From JAWWPY01 sp964412845 (GTDB lineage: Bacteria; Actinomycetota; Actinomycetes; Streptosporangiales; Streptosporangiaceae), in assembly GCA_964412845.1 (NCBI GenBank), contig CAYPQM010000009.1, positions 4,477 to 68,476 of the forward strand: a stretch of 64,000 bases of DNA. Reading direction: 5' to 3'. The position numbers and the translations under genes were made by a program. Positions 8,374 through 19,058 of this stretch are shown in pieces; the first letter of the stretch is position 1, and the number at the start of each line of letters is the position of its first letter. Under the pieces are notes generated by a model. The model was not told where the DNA came from and searched no databases. It was given only the letters and a program-made list of their open reading frames with translations.

Positions 8374-9127
8374 CCATCCCAGCGGCCAGGCTCCGCTGGA
8401 TGAGCGGGCTCCGTTCGGTGGCTTGTTCACCGGCACGGACGACCCGGAGTCAGGTCGGTGGTCCAGGGTTCCCGCTCCGCGGCCGGCGCCCGGCGGCGAC
8501 TTCCGGCGGCGCCGCGCCGCGCCGTCCTACTGGCGGGGCGGATCACCGGCGGGCCGCAGGATCGTTGCCGTGGCGGCGGGGTTGGCGGTGGCCGCCGCGT
8601 GCGCCGTGGCCGGGTGGTGGATCGCGGGTCAGCATGGACCGCCGCATGTCGCGGCGCCGCCGCCGGCCGGGGCGCGCCGCGTCGTCCCGGCAGCGTCTCC
8701 GTCCGCTGCGCGGTCGCAGGCCCCGGCCGCCCACGGCGGCGTGGCGATCGCGCCCGGCGTGCCCCAGGGGGCCCGGCGGCGCCAGATAGCGGCCTTCCTG
8801 GGCCGCTACTTCACGGCCATCAACGGCCACAACTACCAGGGATACGCCCGCCTGCTCGGCCCGGGGATGGGGCAAAGCGTCCAGCAGTTCGACCAGGGGT
8901 ACGGCTCGACCGTGGATTCCGGCGCCACGCTGACCGGCGTGTCGGCCACGCCCGGCGGGCTGGCGGTGGCGGTGACCTTCACCAGCCACCAGGATCCGGC
9001 CGACGCCGCGGATGGTGCGGCGTGCACCCACTGGAGCATCACCCTGTACCTGGAACCGGCCGGCCCCAGCTTTCTCATCACCCGCCCGCCGCCTTACTAC
9101 CAGGCCTTCCAGGAGTCATGCTCCTGA
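8354..9127 (+). CDS. Single-pass membrane protein with extracytoplasmic domain, unknown function
   Basis: About 257 residues from a TTG at 8354, which overlaps the upstream gene by 20 bp. The start is uncertain because the frame is open further upstream (TTG 8279, ATG 8291). A Pro/Arg-rich cytoplasmic N-terminus leads to one TM helix (IVAVAAGLAVAAACAVAGWW). A Pro/Ala linker and a C-terminal domain of about 110 residues follow (FLGRYFTAINGHNYQGYARLL, then Gly-rich strands, ending FQESCS). The repeated helix-strand pattern resembles SnoaL/NTF2-like secreted domains, but this is only an impression. It converges on malate synthase with a 13-bp gap. Confidence 0.65.
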   Translation: MSSNSADHPSGQAPLDERAPFGGLFTGTDDPESGRWSRVPAPRPAPGGDFRRRRAAPSYWRGGSPAGRRIVAVAAGLAVAAACAVAGWWIAGQHGPPHVAAPPPAGARRVVPAASPSAARSQAPAAHGGVAIAPGVPQGARRRQIAAFLGRYFTAINGHNYQGYARLLGPGMGQSVQQFDQGYGSTVDSGATLTGVSATPGGLAVAVTFTSHQDPADAADGAACTHWSITLYLEPAGPSFLITRPPPYYQAFQESCS

Positions 9128-9140
9128 GCTGACCTTGGCG

Positions 9141-10745
9141 TCAGGGCATCCGCTCATAGGCCGGCAGGGTGAGGAACTCCACATAGTCGTCGGCCAGGGC
9201 GACCTCGGTGAACAAGGCAACGGCCTGGTCGTACCGGGCCGCGTCGAAAGCGGCGCCCGCACTGTGCCGGATCAGGGCCAGCTCTTCCTTGATGATCCGC
9301 TCGGCCAGGTCCCTGGTCACCTTCGGGCCGTCATCCAGCGTGATGTCGTTATGCAGCCATTGCCAGATCTGGGACCGGGAGATCTCCGCCGTGGCCGCGT
9401 CCTCCATCAGGTTGAAGATCCCCACCGCGCCGTTGCCGCCCAGCCAGTTGGCCAGGTACTGCAGCCCCACGCTGACGTTGTTGCGCAGCCCGGCCTCGGT
9501 GATCACCCCAGGGGTCTTGGCCACCGCCAGCAGGTCGGCAGCGGTCACGCTGACATCGTCGCGCTGCTTGTTCAACTGGTTCGGCCGGTTCCCGAGGGCC
9601 GCGTCGAACACCTCGCGGCACAGCGCCACCAGGTCCGGGTGGGCCACCCACGAGCCGTCGAAGCCGTCGCCGGACTCACGTGCCTTGTCCTCGCGGACCT
9701 TGGCCATGGCGACCGCGTTCACCGCAGCGTCCCGCCTGCTCGGGATGAACGCGGCCATGCCGCCCATGGCGTGGGCGCCGCGCCGGTGGCAGGTTTTCAC
9801 GAGCAGTTCGCTGTAGGCACGCATGAACGGTGCGGTCATGGTGACCGAGTTCCGCTCGGGCAGCACGAACTCATGCCCCCGGCTCCGGAACTTCTTGATC
9901 ACGCTGAACAGGTAGTCCCACCGCCCGGCGTTCAGCCCGGCACTGTGGTCGCGCAGCTCATAGAGGATCTCGTCCATCTCGAAGGCCGCCGGGATGGTCT
10001 CGATGAGCACCGTGGCCCTGATCGTCCCCCGGGGTATCCGCAGTGCGTCCTGGGCCAGGTTGAAGGCGTCGTTCCAGAGCCGTGCCTCCAGATGGCTCTC
10101 CATCTTGGGCAGGTAGAAGTAGGGGCCGGAGCCCGCCTCCAGCTGGCGCCGGGCGCAGTGCGCGAAGTACAGGGCGAAGTCGAACAGGCTGCCGGACACC
10201 CGCTGGCCGTCCACCAGCAGGTGCTTCTCGTCCAGGTGCCAGCCGCGGGGCCGGACCACGATCGTGGCCAGCTCATGCGCGGGCCGCAGCCGGTAGGACT
10301 TGCCTTCCTCGCTGGTGAAGTCGATCGTGCGGTCCAGCGCGTCCTTGAGGTTGAGCTGGCCGATGATCATGTTCTCCCAGAGCGGGGTGTTCGCGTCCTC
10401 GAAGTCGGCGAGCCACACATTCGCCCCCGAGTTCAGCGCGTTGATCGCCATCTTCCGCTCGGTGGGGCCGGTGATCTCCACCCGGCGGTCCACCAGGCCC
10501 GGCGCGGGCGGGGCCACCAGCCAGGACGAGTCCTGCCTGATCTGCTGGGTGCCGGGCAGGAAATCGAGCATGCCGCCGGCCGAAAGCTCCTCCTGCCGGG
10601 CCGCGCGGGCGGCGAGCAGGCCGGCCCGGCGGGCGGTGAACTCGCGTTGCAGCGCGGCGATGAGCCCCAGCGCCTCGGGGGTAAGGATCTCGTCGTACCG
10701 ATCTCCGTGCGGGCCGGTGATTTCCACACCCTCGCTGGTCGCCAT
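9141..10745 (-). CDS. aceB: Malate synthase A
   Basis: Condenses glyoxylate with acetyl-CoA to malate. The 534-residue length is that of the A isoform; the G isoform has about 720. Family signatures include ATIVVRPRGWHLDEKH, YFYLPKMESHLEARLW, GRWDYLFSVIKKF, HRRGAHAMGGMAAFIP and GLQYLANWLGGNGAVGI. The ATG at 10745 has GGGAGGA seven bases upstream; the longer frame to 10982 crosses the hflX start region and is rejected. No isocitrate lyase is in the window. With glcDEF on the same strand 2.3 kb away, the likely glyoxylate source here is glycolate. Confidence 0.97.
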   Translation of the reverse strand: MATSEGVEITGPHGDRYDEILTPEALGLIAALQREFTARRAGLLAARAARQEELSAGGMLDFLPGTQQIRQDSSWLVAPPAPGLVDRRVEITGPTERKMAINALNSGANVWLADFEDANTPLWENMIIGQLNLKDALDRTIDFTSEEGKSYRLRPAHELATIVVRPRGWHLDEKHLLVDGQRVSGSLFDFALYFAHCARRQLEAGSGPYFYLPKMESHLEARLWNDAFNLAQDALRIPRGTIRATVLIETIPAAFEMDEILYELRDHSAGLNAGRWDYLFSVIKKFRSRGHEFVLPERNSVTMTAPFMRAYSELLVKTCHRRGAHAMGGMAAFIPSRRDAAVNAVAMAKVREDKARESGDGFDGSWVAHPDLVALCREVFDAALGNRPNQLNKQRDDVSVTAADLLAVAKTPGVITEAGLRNNVSVGLQYLANWLGGNGAVGIFNLMEDAATAEISRSQIWQWLHNDITLDDGPKVTRDLAERIIKEELALIRHSAGAAFDAARYDQAVALFTEVALADDYVEFLTLPAYERMP

Positions 10746-10906
10746 ATCGCGTTCCTCCCGGTTGGGCGTCACATTCTGGAAGCACATCTGCCGATCCGCA
10801 GCCGACGCTAGCCGCGCGCCGCGCGGCCGGTCAAAGTGTTCCCGGCCACGTCGCGGGCACAACCTGCGGGATGCAGGTGTTATTGAGATGAAGCTAACCC
10901 GGAGGC

Positions 10907-12454
10907 ATGACAGCATTGACAGATCACCGCACTGCGGTCCCAGCAATCTATCCCGATGAGCCGTCCATGACATTTCCCGCACAGCGACCTGCGTCCGCCG
11001 AGGAACCGCCGCGGCCCGACGAGCCGGCCCGCGGCGGTGACGGCGGGCGGGTCTGGACGGTTACCGATGCCCATCCGGCGGACACTGGCGAGCTGAACCT
11101 GCTTGACCGTCAGGCGCTGCGCCGGGTGGCCGGGCTGTCCACGGAACTCGAGGATGTCACCGAGGTCGAGTACCGGGCCCTCCGGCTGGAGCGGGTGATC
11201 CTGGTCGGCGTCTGGACCGAGGGAACGCTGCCCGGCGCCGAGAACTCGCTCCGGGAACTGTCCCGGCTGGCCGAGACCGCGGGGTCCGTGGTGCTCGACG
11301 GGGTGATCCAGCGACGCGGGCGGCCCGACCAGGCGACCTACATCGGCTCGGGCAAGGCGGCCGAGATCGCGGGCCTGGTGACCTCGCTGGGCGCGGACAC
11401 GGTGATCTGCGACGGCGAGCTCACTCCCAGCCAGCTGCGCCGGCTGGAGGGTGTGGTGAAGGTGAAGGTCATTGACCGCACCGCGCTGATCCTGGACATC
11501 TTCGCCCAGCACGCCACAAGCAAGGAGGGCAAGGCCCAGGTCGAGCTGGCCCAGCTTGAGTACCTGCTGCCCCGGCTGCGCGGCTGGGGTGAGTCGCTGT
11601 CCCGGCAGGCTGGCGGCCGGGTCGCCGGAGGCGGCGGGATCGGCACCAGGGGCCCTGGTGAGACGAAGATCGAGACGGACCGGCGGCGGATCCGGGCCCG
11701 GACCACGAAACTGCGCCGCCAGATCGCGGCGATGTCGGTGGGCCGGGAGGTCCAGCGCCGGCAGCGGCACCGCAGGGACGTTCCGGCGGTCGCGATCGCC
11801 GGTTACACCAACGCGGGGAAGTCCAGCCTGCTCAACCGGCTGACCGGGGCCGGGGTACTGGTGGATGACTCGCTGTTCGCCACGCTGGACCCGGCGGTGC
11901 GCCGGGCCCGGACCCCGTCCGGCCGGTGGTTCACCCTGACCGACACGGTCGGCTTCGTCAGGCATCTGCCGCATCAGCTGGTGGACGCGTTCCGCTCGAC
12001 GCTGGAAGAAGTGGCGGAAGCGGATCTGATCCTGCACGTGGTCGACGGCAGCGACGCCGACCCGTACGCGCAGATCGCGGCGGTCCGCGAGGTCCTCGGC
12101 CAGATCGGCGCGGGGCGTGTCCCCGAGCTGGTCGTGATCAACAAGGCGGACGCCGCCGACCCGATCGACGTGGAAGGCCTGCGGCTGAAGGAGCGGGGGG
12201 CCGTGGTCATCTCCGCGGTGACCGGCGCCGGGCTCGATGACCTGGTGGCCGCCCTGGAGCAGGCTCTGCCGCAACGCGACCGGGAGATCTCCGCGGTGGT
12301 GCCCTACGACCGCAGCGACCTGGTGGCCCGGGCCCACCAGGAAGGGGAGGTGCTGGCCGTGCGGCACGGAGCAGCGGGCACCGAGCTCACCGCCCGCGTT
12401 CCGCCGGACCTGGCCGCCGAGATCGACGGCATCTCGGTCCCGGCGCACGGCTGA
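10907..12454 (+). CDS. hflX: GTPase HflX
   Basis: A ribosome-associated GTPase that splits stalled or hibernating 70S ribosomes. It has 515 residues, with an actinobacterial disordered N-terminus of about 70 residues. The HflX N-domain covers about 95-290, including the Gly-rich linker AGGGGIGTRGPGETKIETDRR. The G domain has GYTNAGKS (299-306), DTVGFVRHLP and NKADAAD. The first ATG at 10907 has GGAGG almost touching it, so translation may start leaderless or at the ATG at 10967. It is divergent from aceB, and a terminator-like hairpin follows the stop. Confidence 0.95.
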   Translation: MTALTDHRTAVPAIYPDEPSMTFPAQRPASAEEPPRPDEPARGGDGGRVWTVTDAHPADTGELNLLDRQALRRVAGLSTELEDVTEVEYRALRLERVILVGVWTEGTLPGAENSLRELSRLAETAGSVVLDGVIQRRGRPDQATYIGSGKAAEIAGLVTSLGADTVICDGELTPSQLRRLEGVVKVKVIDRTALILDIFAQHATSKEGKAQVELAQLEYLLPRLRGWGESLSRQAGGRVAGGGGIGTRGPGETKIETDRRRIRARTTKLRRQIAAMSVGREVQRRQRHRRDVPAVAIAGYTNAGKSSLLNRLTGAGVLVDDSLFATLDPAVRRARTPSGRWFTLTDTVGFVRHLPHQLVDAFRSTLEEVAEADLILHVVDGSDADPYAQIAAVREVLGQIGAGRVPELVVINKADAADPIDVEGLRLKERGAVVISAVTGAGLDDLVAALEQALPQRDREISAVVPYDRSDLVARAHQEGEVLAVRHGAAGTELTARVPPDLAAEIDGISVPAHG

Positions 12455-12472
12455 TCCCTGGCCCCGGCCGCT

Positions 12473-12494
12473 GCCCCCCGGCCGGCCGGGGGGC
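12473..12494 (+). terminator. GC-rich hairpin after hflX
   Basis: GCCCCCCGGCC directly followed by GGCCGGGGGGC is a perfect 22-bp palindrome starting 19 bp past the hflX stop. It has no U-tract afterwards, as is common for actinobacterial terminators. It most likely stabilises or ends the hflX transcript. Confidence 0.6.
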
Positions 12495-13119
12495 TGTGCT
12501 TCGTGCGTGATGCGCCGATAAACTTCCGTTCCGGTTGGTCACCGGAACTGTTGCCGCCCACCTCGCTTAACGGTTTATGCAATGGATTGCACCCCTATTA
12601 ACAGGTACATTGATTGAGCGGTCAGGCAGAGTCGGCCGGCCGCCTGATCACGCTGTGGGGTCATATCATCATGCATCGTGATGGATTTCGGACAGTAACC
12701 AGTTGGTCCCGCTGGGGCCCGCCGGGCGGCGTGCGGGCCTGCTGTAACGGGTATCCAGGGGACTGAGTCCCGTGCCCCGGGCGCTATTCCGGCGGCCCGT
12801 GGCGGCCTTGTAGCGGTCACGCTGCGCAGCGGCGGCGGCCCGGAGTAGATACGGACGGTAGAACACGGGAAAGGTCCGGGATTTCGGGCCTGAGTTCTCC
12901 GGATACAACCTGTACAGGGACCCTGTAGTGCAATACCGTGACTGAACCGATATGTTGGTTCCCGCATCCTCGAAAGGCCCCATAGCCAGGCAGCGCTGCG
13001 GGCTGAGGACGGGGGAACCTTGCGGGGGCTTATCCGGTGGGCACGAGCTATGGCAGGTGACCGCGCATGAGAACTGTGAGCATGGCCCCGCGCACGCCTG
13101 CGGGACGGAGAGCCTGGCG
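12495..13119. promoter_or_regulatory. 625-bp gene-free region before hutI with two palindromes
   Basis: No credible coding frame is present; open frames on the minus strand show no family pattern. Two symmetric sites stand out: TGCAAT-GG-ATTGCA at 12578-12591, in an AT-rich island around 12560-12625, and ACAGGG-A-CCCTGT at 12914-12926, about 195 bp before hutI. Either could be an operator or RNA hairpin controlling hutI. The region is long enough to carry a small RNA, but I see no recognisable one. Confidence 0.35.
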
Positions 13120-14334
13120 GTGACCGTCCGCCTGCTTACCAACATTGGCCGCCTCTGGACCGGGTCCGAGGTGTGGAGCAACGCGGCCATCCTGACCCAC
13201 AACGAACGCATCGCCTGGGTCGGGCGCGCTTCTGAGCTGCCCGCTGGGCTGCCGGGCGTGGTGGAGGACATCGTTGACGTTGATCATGTGGAGAATCTGG
13301 GCGGGTGCCTGGTCACCCCCGGGCTGATCGACGCGCACACGCATCCTGTCTACGCCGGCAACCGCTGGGCTGAGCTGGCCATGCGGTCGGGCGGGTCCTC
13401 GCATAACGAGATCGCCGCGGCTGGCGGCGGGATGGCCTCGACGGTCACCGTGACCAGGGGCACCGACCCGTGGACGCTCTGCAACGGGGTGCGTGAGCGG
13501 CTGCGCGAGTGGCTCCAGACCGGGACGACGACCATTGAGGCGAAGACCGGTTACCACCTGACGCGGGACGGCGAGCTGGCCGACGTCCGGCTGCTGCGGT
13601 CGCTTGAGGGCGAGCCGAACATGCCGCGCGTGCACGTGACGTTCCTGGCCGCCCACGCGATCCCACCGGAGTTCTTCGGCCGCCGTAACGATTACGTGGA
13701 CGCGGTCGGCGCCTGGTGCGTCGACGCGGCGGCGGCCGGCGCTGACAGCGTGGACGTCTACTGCGAAGAGGGGCGGTTCACCGAGCGGGAGGCACGCTGG
13801 GTGCTGCACGCAGGCCGTCAGGTTGGGCTGCTGCCCCGGCTGCACGCGTGCGGCGAGTCCCGGACCGGGGCGGCACGGCTCGCGGCCGAAATTGGCTGCG
13901 CCTCCGCCGACGTGCTGCTCGAAGCCTGTGATGATGATGTCGCGGCGCTGGCCCAGGCCGGCGTGGCCGCGGTGGTCTGCCCGGGTACCTCGCTGCAGAC
14001 GGGCAAGATGCCGCCGGTCCGCGCGCTGCTCGACAAGGGGGTCGCGGTCGCACTCGGCTCCGACCACACGCCGGGCGGGAACGGGATCACCTCGATGCCG
14101 CTGGTCATCGCCCTCGCCATCGCGCAGTTCGGGATGAGCGTGACCGAGGCTCTCCGTGCCGCCACGCTGGGTGGTGCGCAGGCGTTGCGCGCACCCGACC
14201 GCGGCGCGATGGTGCGCGGCAGGTTCGCCGACATCGTGGCCTGGGATGCCGATCACGAAGGCGCGTTCACCTGGTCGTACGGGCTCAAGCCGAGCCGTGT
14301 GTGGCGGGGTGGCGAGCCGGTGGCCACCAACTGA
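13120..14334 (+). CDS. hutI: Imidazolonepropionase HutI
   Basis: Hydrolyses 4-imidazolone-5-propionate to N-formimino-L-glutamate, step three of histidine degradation. An amidohydrolase-fold metalloenzyme. From the GTG at 13120 (GGAG upstream) it has 404 residues, the usual length; the frame open to 12952 adds unsupported residues. Motifs include the metal-binding GLIDAHTHPVYAGNRW, GGGMASTVTVTRG, TTTIEAKTGYHL, HVTFLAAHAIPPEF and ALGSDHTPGGNG (metal Asp). No hutH, hutU or hutF lies nearby, so it works with enzymes encoded elsewhere or is used in a partial pathway. Confidence 0.94.
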   Translation: MTVRLLTNIGRLWTGSEVWSNAAILTHNERIAWVGRASELPAGLPGVVEDIVDVDHVENLGGCLVTPGLIDAHTHPVYAGNRWAELAMRSGGSSHNEIAAAGGGMASTVTVTRGTDPWTLCNGVRERLREWLQTGTTTIEAKTGYHLTRDGELADVRLLRSLEGEPNMPRVHVTFLAAHAIPPEFFGRRNDYVDAVGAWCVDAAAAGADSVDVYCEEGRFTEREARWVLHAGRQVGLLPRLHACGESRTGAARLAAEIGCASADVLLEACDDDVAALAQAGVAAVVCPGTSLQTGKMPPVRALLDKGVAVALGSDHTPGGNGITSMPLVIALAIAQFGMSVTEALRAATLGGAQALRAPDRGAMVRGRFADIVAWDADHEGAFTWSYGLKPSRVWRGGEPVATN

Positions 14335-14419
14335 CTCGCAGCTCACCCGGGCTCGCCCGGCAGCCCGCTTCGTCCGGTTCCATGAACCGGGTCCCCGCCG
14401 TCCATGGGATGCTGCCGCT

Positions 14420-15436
14420 ATGCCCGCACGCGTGACCGATGCCGCTGCCCCCGCGGCTGTCCGCGTCGCCCCGGTCGCCCTGGTGGTCGGCGACGAGGAA
14501 CTGCTCGTCGAGCGGGCCGTCACCCGCCTCGTGGCCGAGGCCAGGAGCGCGGCTGGCGACCATCAGGCCGGGATGGGCGAAGACGGCCACGACGTGCGCG
14601 CCGCGGCGCTCGGGCCGGGTGAGCTGGCGTCGCTGACCGCGCCGTCCCTGTTCGGCGGCGGGTCCGTGGTCGTGCTCCGTGACGTGCAGGACGCCGCTAA
14701 GCACGTCGCCGACGAACTCGTCAGCGCCGCGGCTGACCCGGCGCCGGACGTGGTGCTGGTGCTGACCCACGCGGGTGGGGTGAAAGGCAAGGCGCTGCTG
14801 ACCACCCTGACCAAGCGGGGTGTCCCGGTCGTCGAGTGCCCTAAGGTCACCCGGCTGGCTGACCGGCTGGCCTTCGTGCGAGGCGAGTTCCGCCAGGCGG
14901 GCCGGACCATCGAGGAGAGCGGGGTGCGGGCACTGCTCGACGCGCTCGGCTCTGACCTGCGGGAGATCGCCGCGGCCTGCGGGCAGCTCGCGGCCGACAC
15001 CACGGGCGTGATCGACCAGGCCGTGGTGGCCAGGTACTACCGGGGCCGGGCTGAGGCGAGCGGGTTCACGGTGGCCGACCGGGCCGTGGAGGGCCGGCTG
15101 GGCGAGGCGCTGGAACTGCTCCGCTGGGCACTGGCCGTCGGGGTGTCCCCGGTGCTGATCACCAGCGGGCTCGCCCAGGGGGTCCGGCTGCTGGGCCGGG
15201 TGGGCAGCGCCCCGCGCGGCCAGTCAGGCCCAGCGCTGGCCGCTGAGATCGGCGCCCCGCCGTGGAAGATCGACCGGGTCCGGCAGCAACTGCGGGGCTG
15301 GACGCCCGAGGGAGTGGCCCGGGCGCTGGCCGCCGTGGCGGAGGCGGACGCCCAGGTCAAGGGGGAGGGGACGAGCCCTGGCTACGCGCTTGAGCTAGCC
15401 ATCCGCCGGATCGTGGCCAGCCGCGCATCGCGCTGA
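14420..15436 (+). CDS. holA: DNA polymerase III delta subunit HolA
   Basis: The clamp-loader wrench that opens the beta clamp. Its 338 residues match the family. The N-terminal AAA+-like domain lacks a functional P-loop, as expected of delta (VALVVGDEELLVERAVTRLV near 20). Middle features include LTAPSLFGGGSVVVLRDV and VLVLTHAGGVKGKALL, and a C-terminal collar domain contains ALELLRWALAVGVSPVLI. The ATG at 14420 is chosen because upstream codons belong to the intergenic region after hutI. It converges on rpsT across a tandem repeat, the usual actinobacterial holA/rpsT pairing. Confidence 0.92.
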   Translation: MPARVTDAAAPAAVRVAPVALVVGDEELLVERAVTRLVAEARSAAGDHQAGMGEDGHDVRAAALGPGELASLTAPSLFGGGSVVVLRDVQDAAKHVADELVSAAADPAPDVVLVLTHAGGVKGKALLTTLTKRGVPVVECPKVTRLADRLAFVRGEFRQAGRTIEESGVRALLDALGSDLREIAAACGQLAADTTGVIDQAVVARYYRGRAEASGFTVADRAVEGRLGEALELLRWALAVGVSPVLITSGLAQGVRLLGRVGSAPRGQSGPALAAEIGAPPWKIDRVRQQLRGWTPEGVARALAAVAEADAQVKGEGTSPGYALELAIRRIVASRASR

Positions 15437-15448
15437 CCCGCGGTGACC

Positions 15449-15520
15449 CGCGCCGAACGTGGGCGGACCGCGCCGAACGTGGGCGGACCGCGCCGAACGT
15501 GGGCGGACCGCGCCAACGGG
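15449..15520. repeat. 20-bp tandem repeat between holA and rpsT
   Basis: CGCGCCGAACGTGGGCGGAC is repeated exactly at 15449-15468, 15469-15488 and 15489-15508, followed by a 12-bp degenerate partial copy to 15520. It fills nearly the whole junction between the convergent stop codons, so it may be a length-variable minisatellite and may act as a transcription boundary. Confidence 0.9.
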
Positions 15521-15526
15521 GGCTGG

Positions 15527-15793
15527 TCAGGCCTGCAGTTCGGCGCAGCGCTTGGCGATCGCGGACTTGCGGTTTGCGGCCTGGCGCTTGTGGATCACGC
15601 CTTTGCTGGCCGCCTTGTCCAGGCTCTTGCACGCGGTACGCATGGCCAGGGTGGCCTCGTTGACGTCACCTGTGTCGGCCGCCTCGCGGAACTTGCGCAC
15701 CGAGGTCTTCAGCGACGACTTGACCGCCTTGTTGCGCACGCGGGCCTTCTCGTTCTGCTTGTTGCGCTTGATCTGGGACTTGATATTCGCCAC
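15527..15793 (-). CDS. rpsT: 30S ribosomal protein S20
   Basis: S20 binds 16S rRNA early in 30S assembly. The 88-residue protein is Lys/Arg-rich with the family start ANIKSQIKRNKQNEKARVRN and end HKRQAANRKSAIAKRCAELQ. Translation starts at the GTG at 15793, with GAGG nine bases upstream; the longer frame to 16105 runs into the lepA leader and is rejected. It is divergent from lepA and convergent with holA, the conserved neighbourhood in actinobacteria. Confidence 0.97.
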   Translation of the reverse strand: MANIKSQIKRNKQNEKARVRNKAVKSSLKTSVRKFREAADTGDVNEATLAMRTACKSLDKAASKGVIHKRQAANRKSAIAKRCAELQA

Positions 15794-16095
15794 GCGGAAG
15801 CCTCGCTCGAGATCTGGTCTAGGTGGCCGACCCCGCACGCAGATTCTCCCGCGCGGGAGCGCTGTGCACACGGGCCGCAGCGCATACATGCCGACCACGA
15901 AGAATAGCTCACCATGGGGGCCGGCCCCAAACCAGCGGCCGCCGGCCGGTGCCCGGGGCGCGGGCATCCCCTGTGACATGCGACCATAGATCACGACGGG
16001 AGCCAGGTCTGCGGCAGCCAGGCAACGGCGCCGGATCCGACCGTCGCAGCCATCGCCCCGTGCAGCCCAGCCCGACTTCAACCTGGCGGATTCCT
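15794..16095. other. 302-bp divergent spacer between rpsT and lepA
   Basis: No coding frame is supported, apart from the open but unsupported upstream extension of lepA. Both promoters must lie here, but I cannot place -35/-10 boxes with confidence. No strong palindrome or hairpin was found. Confidence 0.4.
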
Positions 16096-18075
<1,980 letters not shown>

Positions 18076-18118
18076 CGGCCGGCGGCCGGCCTGGTGTCCG
18101 GCGGCTGGTGTCCCCCGG

Positions 18119-18610
18119 CTACGACGTGGTATGCGAGACGGCCACCAGGAGGACAAGCGCGGCGAGCACGGCGAGCACGGTAAGCCCCGCGCCGACCCAG
18201 CCCAGGACGAGCCCGGTGGTGGCCAGGCCCGCGCCTTCCTCCCCGGTCCGGCGGATCTGCCGGTGCGCCATGTGGCCCAGGACGATCGCCGGAATCGTGC
18301 CGAGCGGGCCGACCAGGACCTGGCCCACGCCGCAGGCCAGCGAGGCGACGGCCAGCTGGTTGGTCCCGGGCCGGGCCGCGGTGTACAGGGCGAGCCCGCC
18401 GCCCGGCAGTTGCGCGGTGACCTGTTCCAGGTCGGCGCGGGTGTGCGCGGAATAGGCGTGGCCGACTAGCGTGTCGTAGTCGTCCTTGGGCAGGCGGCCC
18501 TCGGCAAATGCGGTATTGAGCACTTCGACCGCGTGCTCCCGGTCAGCGTCTGATGCCCGCAGGCCGCCTGCGCCGCTGGCTGCCATCCCGTACCCCGGCC
18601 CGACCGTCAT
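18119..18610 (-). CDS. DUF1707/DUF4190 membrane protein
   Basis: A 163-residue protein. The N-terminal DUF1707 domain (about 18-70) contains ASDADREHAVEVLNTAFAEG and the LxxxEYDxRvgxAYaArTraeL-like pattern (DDYDTLVGHAYSAHTRADL). The C-terminal DUF4190 domain has two TM helices flanking GHMAHRQIRRTGEEG. Such proteins are common in actinomycetes and have no established function; DUF1707 is thought to be a small interaction module. It converges on lepA. Confidence 0.85.
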   Translation of the reverse strand: MTVGPGYGMAASGAGGLRASDADREHAVEVLNTAFAEGRLPKDDYDTLVGHAYSAHTRADLEQVTAQLPGGGLALYTAARPGTNQLAVASLACGVGQVLVGPLGTIPAIVLGHMAHRQIRRTGEEGAGLATTGLVLGWVGAGLTVLAVLAALVLLVAVSHTTS

Positions 18611-18718
18611 CGATGCCTCCTACCCAGGTGACCGCCCTCAGGATAACCGGCACCAGGACCAGGCTGGTGGCCGCAATCCCATTCGACTCGGCCGTCACCG
18701 GTCTATTACCGTGGAGCT

Positions 18719-19058
18719 ATGGCAAACCCGCGGGTGATCTCGGTGAACACGGGCCGGGCCAGCGACGCGAAGTGGGCCGGGCGGCTGAAGCGGACCGCGA
18801 TCGACAAGCGCCCGGTGGACGGCCCGGTGCCGATCGGGCGGCTCGGCGCGGCCGGTGACGAGCAGGTCGACAAGGAAAATCACGGCGGCTACGAGCAGGC
18901 CCTGTACGCGTACGCCCGCGAGGACCTGGACTGGTGGGTCGAGCAACTGGGCCGTGAGCTGCCCAACGGCACGTTCGGCGAGAACATCACCACGGCTGGC
19001 CTCGACATCAGCGGCGCGCTGATCGGCGAGACCTGGCGGCTCGGCACCGCGCTGGTCC
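18719..19058 (+). CDS. MOSC-domain protein, C-terminus lost in the assembly gap
   Basis: The first 113 residues of a YiiM-like MOSC protein. MOSC domains are beta-barrels related to the C-terminal domain of molybdenum cofactor sulfurase and handle metal-bound sulfur. Visible family pattern: VISVNTGRASDAKWAGR, KRPVDGPVPIGRLG, GAAGDEQVDKENHGGYEQALYAYAREDLDWW and LPNGTFGENITTAGLDI. The frame is intact up to the N run at 19059. The expected conserved Cys would lie in the missing part. Total family length is about 220 residues, so roughly half is missing. Confidence 0.88.

Noticed and set aside
12575..13271. Minus-strand frames of 130 and 200 codons before hutI
   Set aside because: No family similarity, and one extends into hutI; compositional artefacts.
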